Assembly (NCBI RefSeq): GCF_900155945.1
Contig: NZ_FTMN01000004.1
Span: 248,001-312,000, forward strand
Reading direction: 5' to 3'
Length of the DNA stretch: 64,000 nucleotides
Source of the DNA: Marinobacterium stanieri
GTDB lineage: Bacteria > Pseudomonadota > Gammaproteobacteria > Pseudomonadales > Balneatricaceae
A program made the translations under genes and the position numbers. The first letter of the stretch is position 1; every line of letters begins with the position of its first letter. The notes beneath the pieces were generated by a model. It had not been told where the DNA came from, searched no databases, and saw only the letters and a program-made list of their open reading frames with translations. Positions 52,175 through 60,799 of the stretch are shown one piece after another.

Positions 52175-53086
52175 TTAGCCACGCTCAGGCAGGGTGATGG
52201 CGCCGTTGGCCGCTTCTTCAGCGAACATTTCGGCCGTACGCAGACCGGCTGCAGTCATGATGTCCAGGTTGCCGGCATACTTGGGCAGGAAGTCGCCCAG
52301 GCCTTCTACTTCCATGAAGCAGGAGACGCGGTTGCCGTCGAACACAGGGCCGTTCACCAAGCGGTAACCCGGTACGTATTTCTGCACTTCCTTCACCATG
52401 GCATGCACGGATTCGGTGATGGCGGCCTGGTCCGGCTCGCCTTCGGTCAGGCAGTGGATGGTGTCACGCATGATCAACGGCGGCTCGGCCGGGTTGATGA
52501 TGATGATCGCCTTGCCTTTCTTGGCGCCTCCCACTTTTTCCACAGCGCCAGCCGTGGTGCGGGTGAATTCGTCGATGTTCTGACGCGTGCCCGGACCGAC
52601 AGAGCGGGAAGACACAGTCGCGATGATCTCACCGTACTCAACCGGCTGTACGCGGGAAACAGCAGCAACCATCGGGATCGTCGCCTGGCCACCACAGGTC
52701 ACCATGTTGACGTTCATTTCCAGGTTCTTGGCATGATCAGCCAGGTTCACCGGCGGTACGCAGTAAGGACCGACAGCCGCAGGCGTCAGGTCGATCATGA
52801 TCACGCCCAGCTCGTTCAGCTTGCGGCTGTTCTCGGCGTGAACGTAGGCGGAGGTAGCATCGAAGGCCACGCGGATATCGTCTTCGATGACGTGGGGCAG
52901 CAGACCGTCTACACCGGTGGCGCAGGTTTTGATACCCATCTCTTCGGCACGCTTGAGGCCTTCGGAGGTCGGGTCGATACCCACCATCCAGACCGGCTCG
53001 ATCCATTCGGAGCGCTTCATCTTCATCAGCAGGTCGGTGCCGATGTTACCCGGGCCGATAATGGCCGCTTTCAGTTTCTTGGACAT
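52175..53086 (-). CDS. dmpF: Acetaldehyde dehydrogenase (acylating)
   Basis: A 303-residue NAD+ and CoA-dependent dehydrogenase. The NAD loop is [13 protein letters not shown] near residue 7 and the catalytic Cys is in [14 protein letters not shown] near residue 130. It turns acetaldehyde to acetyl-CoA in complex with DmpG. The start at 53086 has a weak site but matches family length; AAGAATAA and AACAAGAA lie 12-23 nt upstream. It is separated from dmpE by a 257-269 bp gap with REP elements, unusual inside this operon. Confidence 0.94.
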   Translation of the reverse strand: MSKKLKAAIIGPGNIGTDLLMKMKRSEWIEPVWMVGIDPTSEGLKRAEEMGIKTCATGVDGLLPHVIEDDIRVAFDATSAYVHAENSRKLNELGVIMIDLTPAAVGPYCVPPVNLADHAKNLEMNVNMVTCGGQATIPMVAAVSRVQPVEYGEIIATVSSRSVGPGTRQNIDEFTRTTAGAVEKVGGAKKGKAIIIINPAEPPLIMRDTIHCLTEGEPDQAAITESVHAMVKEVQKYVPGYRLVNGPVFDGNRVSCFMEVEGLGDFLPKYAGNLDIMTAAGLRTAEMFAEEAANGAITLPERG

Positions 53087-53098
53087 AGTGTGTTCCAC

Positions 53099-53109
53099 TT
53101 ATTCTTGTT
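53099..53109 (-). promoter_or_regulatory. AAnAAnAA motifs before dmpF
   Basis: AACAAGAATAA on the minus strand, 12-23 nt before the start codon, giving AACAAGAA and AAGAATAA. Candidate Crc/Hfq target. Confidence 0.4.
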
Positions 53110-53116
53110 TGTAGCC

Positions 53117-53333
53117 TTCGCTCGCGGAGCGAGCTCCCACAGGGTTTATCCCGAACAGCAGCGCTGATTGTGCGAGCGCACTCTGTGCGCGAACTCTGAT
53201 GTTTGTTCTTCGCCCGCGGAGCGGGCTCCCACAACTGCGCGAAGCCTGTTGCTTCTTCATCGCCCACTGAGTGGGCTCCCACAGCTCCAACCAAACACTG
53301 ATGCTATTTGTGGGAGTGCGCTCCGCGCACGAA
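53117..53333. repeat. REP elements between dmpE and dmpF
   Basis: Four REP palindromes: 53117-53140, 53209-53232 and 53259-53282 in one orientation (TTCGCxCGCGGAGCGxGCTCCCAC type) and 53310-53333 inverted (GTGGGAGTGCGCTCCGCGCAC). They fill most of the gap inside the lower-pathway operon and would fold into stable RNA hairpins in the dmpE-dmpF message. Confidence 0.85.
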
Positions 53334-53355
53334 GGCTCAACTCAATTCCAATTAA

Positions 53356-54141
53356 TCAGACAAAACGGACAGACGCGCTGCCGATGCCACCGATGTTGAC
53401 GCTCATGAAGTCACCAGCCTGAACCGGTTCCAGCGGCACCAGAGAACCGGACAGAATCACTTCACCGGCTTTCAGCGGGATACCGAACTCACCCAGGGTA
53501 TTGGCCAGCCAGGTGACACAGTTCACCGGGCTGCCCAGCGCTGCAGCGCCAGCGCCGGTACTGATGATGGAACCGTTCTTTTCAACCACCATGCCGCAGG
53601 TCGCCAGGTCTACCTTGCGCGGATCAACGGCTCGGTCACCCAGCACGAACAGACCACAGGAGGCGTTGTCTGCCACGGTGTCCTGGATCTTGATCTGCCA
53701 GTTCTCGACGCGGGAATCGACCACTTCGAAACACGGCAGCACGCAATCGGTGGCGGCCAGTACATCAGCAGCAGTGATGCCAGGACCCATCAGATCCTTT
53801 TTCAGGATGAAGGCGATTTCACCTTCGGCTTTCGGCTGCATCAGGCGGTCAGAGATCGGCATCTCTTCGCCCTGGCTGAACGCCATCTTATCGGTGAGGT
53901 AACCGAAGTCCGGCTGACCCACGCCGAGCATGTTCTGCACCGCCTTGGAGGTCAGGCCGATCTTCTTGCCGATGATCTTTTCACCGGCTTCAATGCGACG
54001 CTCCAGCATGCGCAGGGAGATGTTGTAGGCATCTTCAATGGTGATATCGCTGAATCGCTCGGTCAGCGGACGTACCGGCGTGCGTTCCAGCATCGCCGTG
54101 TACAGCTCATCACCACATTGTTGAATCAGTTGCTTGTCCAT
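53356..54141 (-). CDS. dmpE: 2-hydroxypenta-2,4-dienoate hydratase
   Basis: A 261-residue hydratase of the same family as DmpH. It has KIIGKKIGLTSKAVQNMLGV near residue 57, the metal-site stretch KAEGEIAFILKKDL and PCFEVVDSRVENW near residue 140. It hydrates 2-hydroxypenta-2,4-dienoate to 4-hydroxy-2-oxovalerate. It is directly downstream (9 bp) of dmpC, with no dmpD between them, unlike the Pseudomonas dmp and xyl operons. Confidence 0.93.
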   Translation of the reverse strand: MDKQLIQQCGDELYTAMLERTPVRPLTERFSDITIEDAYNISLRMLERRIEAGEKIIGKKIGLTSKAVQNMLGVGQPDFGYLTDKMAFSQGEEMPISDRLMQPKAEGEIAFILKKDLMGPGITAADVLAATDCVLPCFEVVDSRVENWQIKIQDTVADNASCGLFVLGDRAVDPRKVDLATCGMVVEKNGSIISTGAGAAALGSPVNCVTWLANTLGEFGIPLKAGEVILSGSLVPLEPVQAGDFMSVNIGGIGSASVRFV

Positions 54142-54150
54142 CGTCTGTCC

Positions 54151-55611
54151 TCAGAGCTTGATGCAGATATTCTTGGTTTCGGTGTAGAACTCGAGGCCGT
54201 GTACCCCGCCCTCGCGGCCAATACCGGACTGCTTGGCACCACCGAAGGAGGTGCGCAGGTCACGCAGGAACCAGGAGTTCACCCAGGCCAGGCCGACCTC
54301 CATCTGCTCGGCTACGCGTACGGCACGGGCAGAGTTTTCGGTCCAGATGGCACACGCCAGGCCGTAGTCGGTGTCGTTGGCCAGCTCGATCACTTCTTCT
54401 TCAGTGTCGAACGGACGGATGTGGCAGCAAGGGCCAAAGATCTCTTCGCGGATAACGCGCGCATCGTCGGACAGACCGGTCCAGATAGTCGGCTCGATCC
54501 AGGCACCATCATTCAGCTCAGCGCCCATATCCGGGATACCACCACCGATCTCAACGGTTGCGCCCTCTTCACGGGCCAGGTCGTAGTAGTACTTGACCTT
54601 CTCGCGGTGCTCGAGACTCACCAGCGGACCGAAGTTGGCGTCCTTGTCTTCAGGACGCCCCAGCTTCAGCTTGGCCACTTCTTCCTTCATGCGGGACAGG
54701 AACTTCTCGAAGATCGGACGCTCGACGTAAACGCGTTCGGTGCCCAGGCAGACCTGACCACAGTTCACAAACGCGGAACGCATGGTGCCCTCAACCGCTT
54801 TCTCGATATCGCAGTCAGCGAAGACTAGCCCTGGGTTCTTGCCGCCACACTCCATGGAAATGTTGCGCAGGCCTACGGACGCAGCACGCATGATCGCTTC
54901 GCCAGTACGGGTTTCACCGGTGAAGGTAATGGCAGCCACATCCTTGTGAGTAGTCAAGAACTCACCGGCGGAATTAGGACCGAAGCCGTGTACTACGTTG
55001 AACACACCGGCCGGTACGCCACATTCGTTCATCACTTCACCCAGCAACGTTGTGGTTGCCGGCGTTTCTTCAGACGGCTTGACCACTACGGTGTTACCGC
55101 AGGCAAGTGCCGGCCCCACCTTGAAGGTCATCAGCAGCAGCGGCAGGTTCCACGGGGAGATAACGGCGATCACGCCCTTGGGCGTACGGTGGCCCACGTT
55201 CAGCGCACCCTTGCCGTCCGGCGTATCCATGCGGAAGCCTTCGGTCGGGTGGTTGGCCAGCGTCTCGGAGAATGCCTTGAAGTTGGCAGCGCCACGGGGA
55301 ATATCGATATGGCTGGCAATGGAGCGCGGCTTGCCGGTATCGAGGCACTCGGCTTCCAGGAACTCGTCGAAGCGTTCGTTGATGCGGTCTGCGACCTTGT
55401 TCAGCAGCTCGGTACGCTGGGCCTGGGTCAGCTTGCCCCAAGGACCTTTCAGCGCCGCCTTGGCCGCGCGCACGGCAGCGTCCACTTCTGCTTCGCCGGC
55501 TTCGTGCACAGGACCGATCAGGCTGTTATCGACCGGGCAACGGTTTTCGAAGGTCTTGCCGCTGGCAGAGGCCACATACTCGCCGTTGATAAAATGCTTG
55601 AACTCTTTCAT
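54151..55611 (-). CDS. dmpC: 2-hydroxymuconic semialdehyde dehydrogenase
   Basis: A 486-residue aldehyde dehydrogenase, as long as DmpC/XylG. It has the NAD-binding FTGETRTGEAIM near residue 230, the catalytic Glu in ISMECGGKNPGLVF near residue 255 and the catalytic Cys in FVNCGQVCLGTERV near residue 285. It oxidises the C23O product to 2-hydroxymuconate. It is the first gene of the lower pathway, with its own upstream region rather than fused to a C23O operon. Confidence 0.95.
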   Translation of the reverse strand: MKEFKHFINGEYVASASGKTFENRCPVDNSLIGPVHEAGEAEVDAAVRAAKAALKGPWGKLTQAQRTELLNKVADRINERFDEFLEAECLDTGKPRSIASHIDIPRGAANFKAFSETLANHPTEGFRMDTPDGKGALNVGHRTPKGVIAVISPWNLPLLLMTFKVGPALACGNTVVVKPSEETPATTTLLGEVMNECGVPAGVFNVVHGFGPNSAGEFLTTHKDVAAITFTGETRTGEAIMRAASVGLRNISMECGGKNPGLVFADCDIEKAVEGTMRSAFVNCGQVCLGTERVYVERPIFEKFLSRMKEEVAKLKLGRPEDKDANFGPLVSLEHREKVKYYYDLAREEGATVEIGGGIPDMGAELNDGAWIEPTIWTGLSDDARVIREEIFGPCCHIRPFDTEEEVIELANDTDYGLACAIWTENSARAVRVAEQMEVGLAWVNSWFLRDLRTSFGGAKQSGIGREGGVHGLEFYTETKNICIKL

Positions 55612-55656
55612 GGCTCACCTTATCAATTTCGGCCAATCGCAATTTCGGGCCGATAT

Positions 55657-55664
55657 TTATTGTT
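55657..55664 (-). promoter_or_regulatory. AAnAAnAA motif upstream of dmpC
   Basis: AACAATAA on the minus strand, 45-53 nt before dmpC. Farther out than most others in the window; candidate Crc/Hfq target. Confidence 0.35.
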
Positions 55665-55727
55665 GGGTCACACTGCAACAGTCCCTGTCATGAGGGCTGC
55701 CAGCCAGGTTGAAATCCAGTATAGCGT

Positions 55728-55762
55728 TGCAAAAACGGGATAGAACCCGCAAAAACGGGGGC
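55728..55762 (+). promoter_or_regulatory. XylS-consensus box and partial repeat upstream of dmpC
   Basis: TGCA-AAAACG-GGATA at 55728-55742 is an exact TGCA-N6-GGNTA match on the plus strand. GCAAAAACGGG recurs 20 bp later (55749-55759). It points away from dmpC. The rest of 55612-55935 holds no gene except the terminator at 55884. Confidence 0.45.
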
Positions 55763-55883
55763 TGGAGATTCCATTTACGGGAATGATGGCAGATTACCGA
55801 GCTTATTAATGGTCAACGCATGTAATGTCGGGTTTTATGCCCTCACATCTGCCGCCCTACTCGAATTTCAAAGCCCTGAAACG

Positions 55884-55911
55884 AAAAAACCCGGGGAAGG
55901 GGACCCGGGTT
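55884..55911 (-). terminator. Intrinsic terminator of the porin gene
   Basis: An 8-bp AACCCGGG-type stem (55888-55895 with 55904-55911), followed on the minus strand by a T-run. It is 25 bp past the porin stop. Confidence 0.85.
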
Positions 55912-55935
55912 CTCTCGTTTACGTTGATGCAGTCG

Positions 55936-57003
55936 TTAGAACTTGTACATCGCCATCAGTTCCAACTGCTGACCCGCCGGACGCGTGCCATGCGTCGCCA
56001 GGTTCTGATCACGCCACTCGATACCGAAATCCAGTCCCGGCAGGTAGGAGTAGATCAGGTTTACGTGGCTCACTTTCAGAGTATCTTCAGCGCCAGCAGA
56101 GGTTTCATCGGCTTCAACCTGGGAATAACGAATACCCCCGGTCAGTTTGTCGTTGAAGCGATGGGAAATACCCGCCACCAGACCGGTAGTCTTGATCAGT
56201 TCACCCTCTGCGTTGGCATCCACTGCCGGACGCAGGCTCGGGTGCCAGGCACCACCGTAACCAAAGCCGGAATAGACGCCCTGCCCTTCACCGACATAGC
56301 CGTTCAGGTGCAGCGCCGTTGCGCCCAGGGAGTATTTGCCGGCATAAATAATTGCAGCACCGAATTCCGAGTCTTCACTGCTGTTGGTCACATTGCTTTT
56401 CGCCACGTCACGACCGGCAAGGGCAATGCTGGCACCATGACCGCCTTCAAAGCGCTTGGCATAGTTAATGACGAAATCGGGGTAATCGGCATCTTCGTTC
56501 ACAGGGTCCTGCAGTGTCAGGCGCACATTGCCCATCTGGTAGTGCATCACCAGATCCGGGCGTACCACACCACCATTACCGGCCGCGTTGCCTTTACCCG
56601 CGTTAAAGAAGTCCAGATAAGGTACATCAAAGGGCGCGTACGCCAGGAACTGACCGTTCCAGGTTTGACCCAGTGTCAGGTTATCAACCTTCAAGTAGGC
56701 ATGACGCAGACGCCAGTCATAGGTTGAATCCGTGGCGTTGCCACCATAGAAGTCACCTTCCACAAGACCCATGATTTTGTGGCCATTCACGTCACGCTTG
56801 GCACTGAAATTAATACGAGACTGACGGGCAGTACCATCAAAATCACCGTCGCCATTATCAGGGTTGGTAAAGCGGCCCTCGGCTTTAATGTAACCACCGA
56901 CACTGAACTGAGTGCCGTTGAACTCGCCAAGGTCCAGAGCTTGCGCAGTAGAAGAGATTCCCGCCGCCATGACAGCAAGGGCCAAACCGTTCTTAAGTGA
57001 CAT
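55936..57003 (-). CDS. Gram-negative porin
   Basis: A 355-residue outer-membrane protein with signal peptide MSLKNGLALAVMAAGISS, cut at AQA-LD. The mature N-terminus is GTQFSVGGYIKAEGRF, followed by repeated amphipathic strands and the C-terminal Phe (ELMAMYKF) needed for barrel assembly. It is of the general OmpC-like trimeric porin type, not the OprD/BenF type. The start at 57003 is the only one giving a signal peptide. It has its own promoter region (57004-57225) and terminator, between the lower pathway and the ben genes, so benzoate uptake is possible. Confidence 0.82.
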   Translation of the reverse strand: MSLKNGLALAVMAAGISSTAQALDLGEFNGTQFSVGGYIKAEGRFTNPDNGDGDFDGTARQSRINFSAKRDVNGHKIMGLVEGDFYGGNATDSTYDWRLRHAYLKVDNLTLGQTWNGQFLAYAPFDVPYLDFFNAGKGNAAGNGGVVRPDLVMHYQMGNVRLTLQDPVNEDADYPDFVINYAKRFEGGHGASIALAGRDVAKSNVTNSSEDSEFGAAIIYAGKYSLGATALHLNGYVGEGQGVYSGFGYGGAWHPSLRPAVDANAEGELIKTTGLVAGISHRFNDKLTGGIRYSQVEADETSAGAEDTLKVSHVNLIYSYLPGLDFGIEWRDQNLATHGTRPAGQQLELMAMYKF

Positions 57004-57225
57004 ACAGTCAATCCTTATTTTTATAATGTGGATAGCAGTACAGCTGCTACGGGTTGTTGGGCCGTGTATGCAACGCCCTGAAAACTCAAAGCATCTTGCG
57101 TAACACAGCCGTAATCTAAACATGAAAAATGGTTGAAATGTCATCTATTAATGGCGGTTTGAGTTTCCATTATTGGTACCAAAAACCAACATTTTTATTG
57201 GCTCAACCCGCCATTATTGGAAGCG

Positions 57226-58449
57226 TCAGCGTTCGCCAGAATTAACCGACAAGCCTCTATCTGCGGTTTCTCCAGCCTTTGCGCACTGGTAGCGAATTAA
57301 TCCAACGCGCAGGGCGTAGACCGCTGTTCCCAGTACGACACCCCAGAAGGCAGCTCCAATGCCCCAAAGGCTGACACCCGATGCCGTTGCCATGAAGGTA
57401 ATCAGCGATGCATCCAGGTGCTCTTTGTCATTCAGAGCGGCACTCAGGCTATTGCTGATCGCCCCCAGCAGCGCCAGCCCGGCAATAATTGCGATCATCT
57501 CGGAGGGAAAACTGGTGAAAAAAAGCACGATGCTGCCAGCGAAAATACCGCCAATGAGATAAAAAACGCCGTTAGCCACACCGGCCATATAACGCTTTCC
57601 CGGGTCGGCATGCGCATCTGAGCTGGTGCAGATTGACGCGGTAATCGCGGCAATCACTGTGGTAATACCACCAAAGAAAGCGGTCGGAATGGACACCAGC
57701 GACAACAGGCTGATGATGGGTCTGGAAGAAAAGGCATAACCCGATGCCTTGAGGATGGCAAAGCCCGGCAGGAACTGACCGGTCAAACTGACAATCACCA
57801 GAGGCAGTGCCAGCCCCAGTGTCGAACTCCATGTCCAATCCGGCACGATCCATTGAGGCGATGCCAGTTGCCACTCCAGCTGCTCCAGATGGGTATCCAT
57901 AAGGGTTAACGACAACACCAGACCAAGCAGGACCATCAAAACCAGGAAGTAGGCTCGGCTCACAAACTTGAACAGCACCAGCCCCAGGATCATCAGAGTT
58001 GTTACCAGAGGCGCTGATTCCAGTGAACGGAAAGCGCCGAGCCCGAAATCAAACAGAATGCCCGCCATCATGGCCGAGGCAACTCCACCTGGAATCAGAT
58101 GCACTACCCGGTCGAACAGGCCGGTAATGCCGATCAGAAAAATAATCACGGCCGCAGTGATATAAGCCGATACCGCTTCATTGATCGACAGCCCGGGAAA
58201 CAGTGTCACCAGCAATACCGTCCCCGGTGCCGACCAGGCTGTAATGACCGGAATACGGAACCAGACACTGAGCACAATGCCAGTAACGGCAGCGCCAATG
58301 GAGATCGCCCAGACCCAGGAGGTCATCATTTCCGTCGAAATACCGGCACTCTGTGCAGCCTGAAAGAAAATGGCCAAGGGGCCCGAGTAGGACACCAGTA
58401 CCGCCATCAGGCCGGCGATGACTGTCGAGATGGAAATATCCTTCAGCAT
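57226..58449 (-). CDS. benE: Benzoate:H+ symporter
   Basis: A 407-residue inner-membrane protein of the BenE family with about twelve hydrophobic segments. The family features are AWSAPGTVLLVTLFPGLS near residue 72 and PTAFFGGITTVIAAITASIC followed by DAHADPGKRY near residue 275. It imports benzoate with protons. It is the last gene of the ben group, 9 bp after the RidA-like gene. No clear terminator was seen directly after it. Confidence 0.93.
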   Translation of the reverse strand: MLKDISISTVIAGLMAVLVSYSGPLAIFFQAAQSAGISTEMMTSWVWAISIGAAVTGIVLSVWFRIPVITAWSAPGTVLLVTLFPGLSINEAVSAYITAAVIIFLIGITGLFDRVVHLIPGGVASAMMAGILFDFGLGAFRSLESAPLVTTLMILGLVLFKFVSRAYFLVLMVLLGLVLSLTLMDTHLEQLEWQLASPQWIVPDWTWSSTLGLALPLVIVSLTGQFLPGFAILKASGYAFSSRPIISLLSLVSIPTAFFGGITTVIAAITASICTSSDAHADPGKRYMAGVANGVFYLIGGIFAGSIVLFFTSFPSEMIAIIAGLALLGAISNSLSAALNDKEHLDASLITFMATASGVSLWGIGAAFWGVVLGTAVYALRVGLIRYQCAKAGETADRGLSVNSGER

Positions 58450-58458
58450 GCCAACCTC

Positions 58459-58851
58459 CTACACCCGTTCCGCAATCCCTTTGACTTCAAGGAAGTAACC
58501 CGGTGCGCCACAGAGAGAGGCGGCGCCAATGGCCGTCCAGGCTGGATAACAACCATTCATGTATCGATTGCGCACTTCCATGTACAACGGCAAGTCACGC
58601 ATATCGGTGTGATAACTGGTGATCTCAACCAGATCCTCGAAACCGCTGCCCGCAGTCTCCAGAATGCGTTTCAGGTTCTCAAACACCTGCACAAACTGGG
58701 CTTCCTTTTCGGCCACCAGTTCACGCTGATCGTTACGCCCTATCTGTCCTGCGATATAAAGCCGTGTGTCTACCTGTACCGCCGGAGCGTAACCAAGCTC
58801 ATCACGGATAAATTCCATTCCTTCAGGCACGATTATTGTTTTTGTCGCCAT
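58459..58851 (-). CDS. RidA/YjgF-family protein without the usual catalytic arginine
   Basis: A 130-residue RidA-fold protein (LYIAGQIGRNDQRELV near residue 30, DLVEITSYHTDMRDL near residue 75, YPAWTAIGAASLCGAPGYFLEV at the end). Canonical RidA imine deaminases have an Arg in the terminal PxRS-type motif; here that stretch is PAWTAIG, so classical deaminase activity is doubtful. RidA-like proteins also occur in aminophenol and anthranilate-type pathways. It lies between benD and benE in a ben operon, 65 bp after benD. AACAATAA occurs in its first codons. Confidence 0.83.
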   Translation of the reverse strand: MATKTIIVPEGMEFIRDELGYAPAVQVDTRLYIAGQIGRNDQRELVAEKEAQFVQVFENLKRILETAGSGFEDLVEITSYHTDMRDLPLYMEVRNRYMNGCYPAWTAIGAASLCGAPGYFLEVKGIAERV

Positions 58852-58916
58852 GATTCTGTCCTTATCAAAGAGGGAGCCCCGGCGTCATAAGACACCGGGA
58901 GGATGTCCGGCAGGGG

Positions 58917-59702
58917 TTAGCCCAGATCGCCTCCGCCAACGGGGAGCACGGTACCGGTGATGTAAGAAGCTTCGTCCGAGGCCAGGAACAGGATTGCATT
59001 CGCCTGTTCTTCGGGCTGGCTGTAGCGTTTCATAAACGTGGAATCGATGGTTTGATCGACAATGGTCTGGTACCAGACCTTCTCGCGCTCACTCATGCTT
59101 TCGGTGTTACGCGGAATACGACGCTCGCCCACATCGGTGCCGCCTGGAGCCACAGCGTTCACGCGGATACCCTGCTGAGCATTTTCAAATGCCATGCAGA
59201 CCGTCATCGCATTCACGCCCCCCTTGGCTGCGGCATAGGGCACACGGTTCAGGCCTCTCGTTGCGATGGACGACACATTGACGATCACGCCACTTTGCTG
59301 TGCCTGCATGGGTTTTAGCACCGCATGGCAGCACCAGAGGGTCGGGAACAATGAACGACGTACTTCGGCTTCGATCTGATCTTCTTCATAGGCCTCATAG
59401 GGCTTCGCCCAAATCGTGCCGCCCACGTTGTTGACCAGAATATCGATGCGACCAAAGTGCTCGATACAGGCATCCGCTACCCGGCAGCATTCGGGATACT
59501 TCTCCAGATCAGCCGTGACTATTTCCACCCTATTCGCTCCGGCCGCCTCAGCTTCCTGAGCAACTTCGTAGACGATATCGGAGCGATCAACCAGCAACAG
59601 TGAAGCTTTCTCGGCCGCCATCTGCAGCGCTACCGCACGACCAATCCCCTGCGCAGCACCGGTCACGATCGCGACCTTGTGTTCAAAACGTTCGATTCTC
59701 AT
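58917..59702 (-). CDS. benD: Benzoate cis-diol dehydrogenase
   Basis: A 261-residue SDR that oxidises 1,2-dihydroxycyclohexa-3,5-diene-1-carboxylate to catechol with loss of CO2. The cofactor motif is TGAAQGIG at residues 15-22; NNVGGTIWAKPYE near residue 92 is characteristic of BenD; catalytic residues lie in NVSSIATRG and PYAAAKGG. The end GGGDLG also fits. It begins 9 bp after the benC stop. Its presence here and absence from the ant operon supports the ben/ant distinction. Confidence 0.93.
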   Translation of the reverse strand: MRIERFEHKVAIVTGAAQGIGRAVALQMAAEKASLLLVDRSDIVYEVAQEAEAAGANRVEIVTADLEKYPECCRVADACIEHFGRIDILVNNVGGTIWAKPYEAYEEDQIEAEVRRSLFPTLWCCHAVLKPMQAQQSGVIVNVSSIATRGLNRVPYAAAKGGVNAMTVCMAFENAQQGIRVNAVAPGGTDVGERRIPRNTESMSEREKVWYQTIVDQTIDSTFMKRYSQPEEQANAILFLASDEASYITGTVLPVGGGDLG

Positions 59703-59711
59703 AGCGCGTCC

Positions 59712-60725
59712 TTACTTGCTGGCAGCAAATTTTTCGTAGTGGAAACTGGCGGGCTGGATGTTCTTGTCCTGCATATAGCCATTCACCGCTTCCACCATGG
59801 GAGGGGGACCACAGAGGTAGATATCGACATCGCCATCATTCAGATGCGCAGGTTCGATATGGTGGGTGACATAGCCCTTTTGCGGCCAGCTGCTCTCTTC
59901 AGACGCCACACAGGCACTGAAGGTGAAGTTGTCGATGGCGCTGGCAAAGGCTTCAAGCTTGCCAAGCTCTACCAGGTCGACATCATGAGTCACGCCATAA
60001 ATCAGGTGGATCGGGTAGTCGCAGCCCTCGCGCTGGATTTTTTCCAGCATCGCCATGAACGGTGCCAGCCCTGTACCGCCCGCCAGCATCAGTACGGGGC
60101 GCTTCACATCACGCAGATAAAAGCTGCCAAAGGGACCACGCAACATCAGCTGATCGCCCACCTGAGCCTGATCGGCCATGTAGGTGCTCATCAAGCCGTC
60201 CGGCACCACTCGGATCAGGAAAGAGACCGACTCATCGGTTTCATTGACCATGGAGCTGAACGAGTAGGCACGCGATTGATCGGTGCCGGGCACCTGAACA
60301 TTCACGTACTGGCCTGGCAGGAAGTGCATGGCACGCACCTGATCGCTGGCCACCGTGAAGGAAAGCGTGGATTCGGACAGTCGATTAATCTCGGTCAGCT
60401 GGGCGTGCACATCCGCCTGCTGGCTGCGTACGCAGACTTCGGAAGACGCCGGTACGGTCACCACACAATCCGACTCCGGCACCATGCAGCAGGTCAGGAC
60501 AAACTGCTGCTCGGCTTCCTGGTCTGAGAGTGCATCATCGATGTACCCATCCATCTCGTACTGGCCAGACTCGCAATGGCATTTGCAGGTACCGCAGGCA
60601 CCATCGCGGCAATCCAGAGGGATGTTCAGGCCCGAGCGATAGGCGGCATCGGCGACTGTTTCCATCGGCAGTGTAGAAATGAAGCGCGTGACTCCATCTT
60701 CAAAATTCAGGGCTACTTTATACAT
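59712..60725 (-). CDS. benC: Benzoate 1,2-dioxygenase reductase
   Basis: A 337-residue reductase starting MYKVALNFEDGVTRFI as in BenC. The 2Fe-2S domain has CRDGACGTCKCHC and a fourth Cys in LTCCMVPESD; the FAD domain has SRAYSFSSMV near residue 165; the NAD domain has LMLAGGTGLAPFMAML and YLCGPPPMVEAV. It feeds electrons to BenAB. A hairpin without U-tract lies in the 74-bp gap after benB. Confidence 0.93.
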   Translation of the reverse strand: MYKVALNFEDGVTRFISTLPMETVADAAYRSGLNIPLDCRDGACGTCKCHCESGQYEMDGYIDDALSDQEAEQQFVLTCCMVPESDCVVTVPASSEVCVRSQQADVHAQLTEINRLSESTLSFTVASDQVRAMHFLPGQYVNVQVPGTDQSRAYSFSSMVNETDESVSFLIRVVPDGLMSTYMADQAQVGDQLMLRGPFGSFYLRDVKRPVLMLAGGTGLAPFMAMLEKIQREGCDYPIHLIYGVTHDVDLVELGKLEAFASAIDNFTFSACVASEESSWPQKGYVTHHIEPAHLNDGDVDIYLCGPPPMVEAVNGYMQDKNIQPASFHYEKFAASK

Positions 60726-60749
60726 GGCGTGCTACCTCGGCCCCTTGCT

Positions 60750-60770
60750 GGGGTATCTGCGCGATACCCC
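60750..60770 (-). other. Intercistronic hairpin between benB and benC
   Basis: GGGGTATC pairs perfectly with GATACCCC (8 bp, 5-nt loop TGCGC). No U-tract follows, so it may be an mRNA stability or processing element. Confidence 0.45.
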
Positions 60771-60799
60771 GGGGACACTTGTTATTGGCTGTGGGTCGA

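Noticed and set aside
55612-55760. Possible sigma-54 promoter before dmpC (TGGCAG and GTTTTTGCA fragments)
   Set aside because: None of the GG/GC pairs has the required 10-bp spacing.
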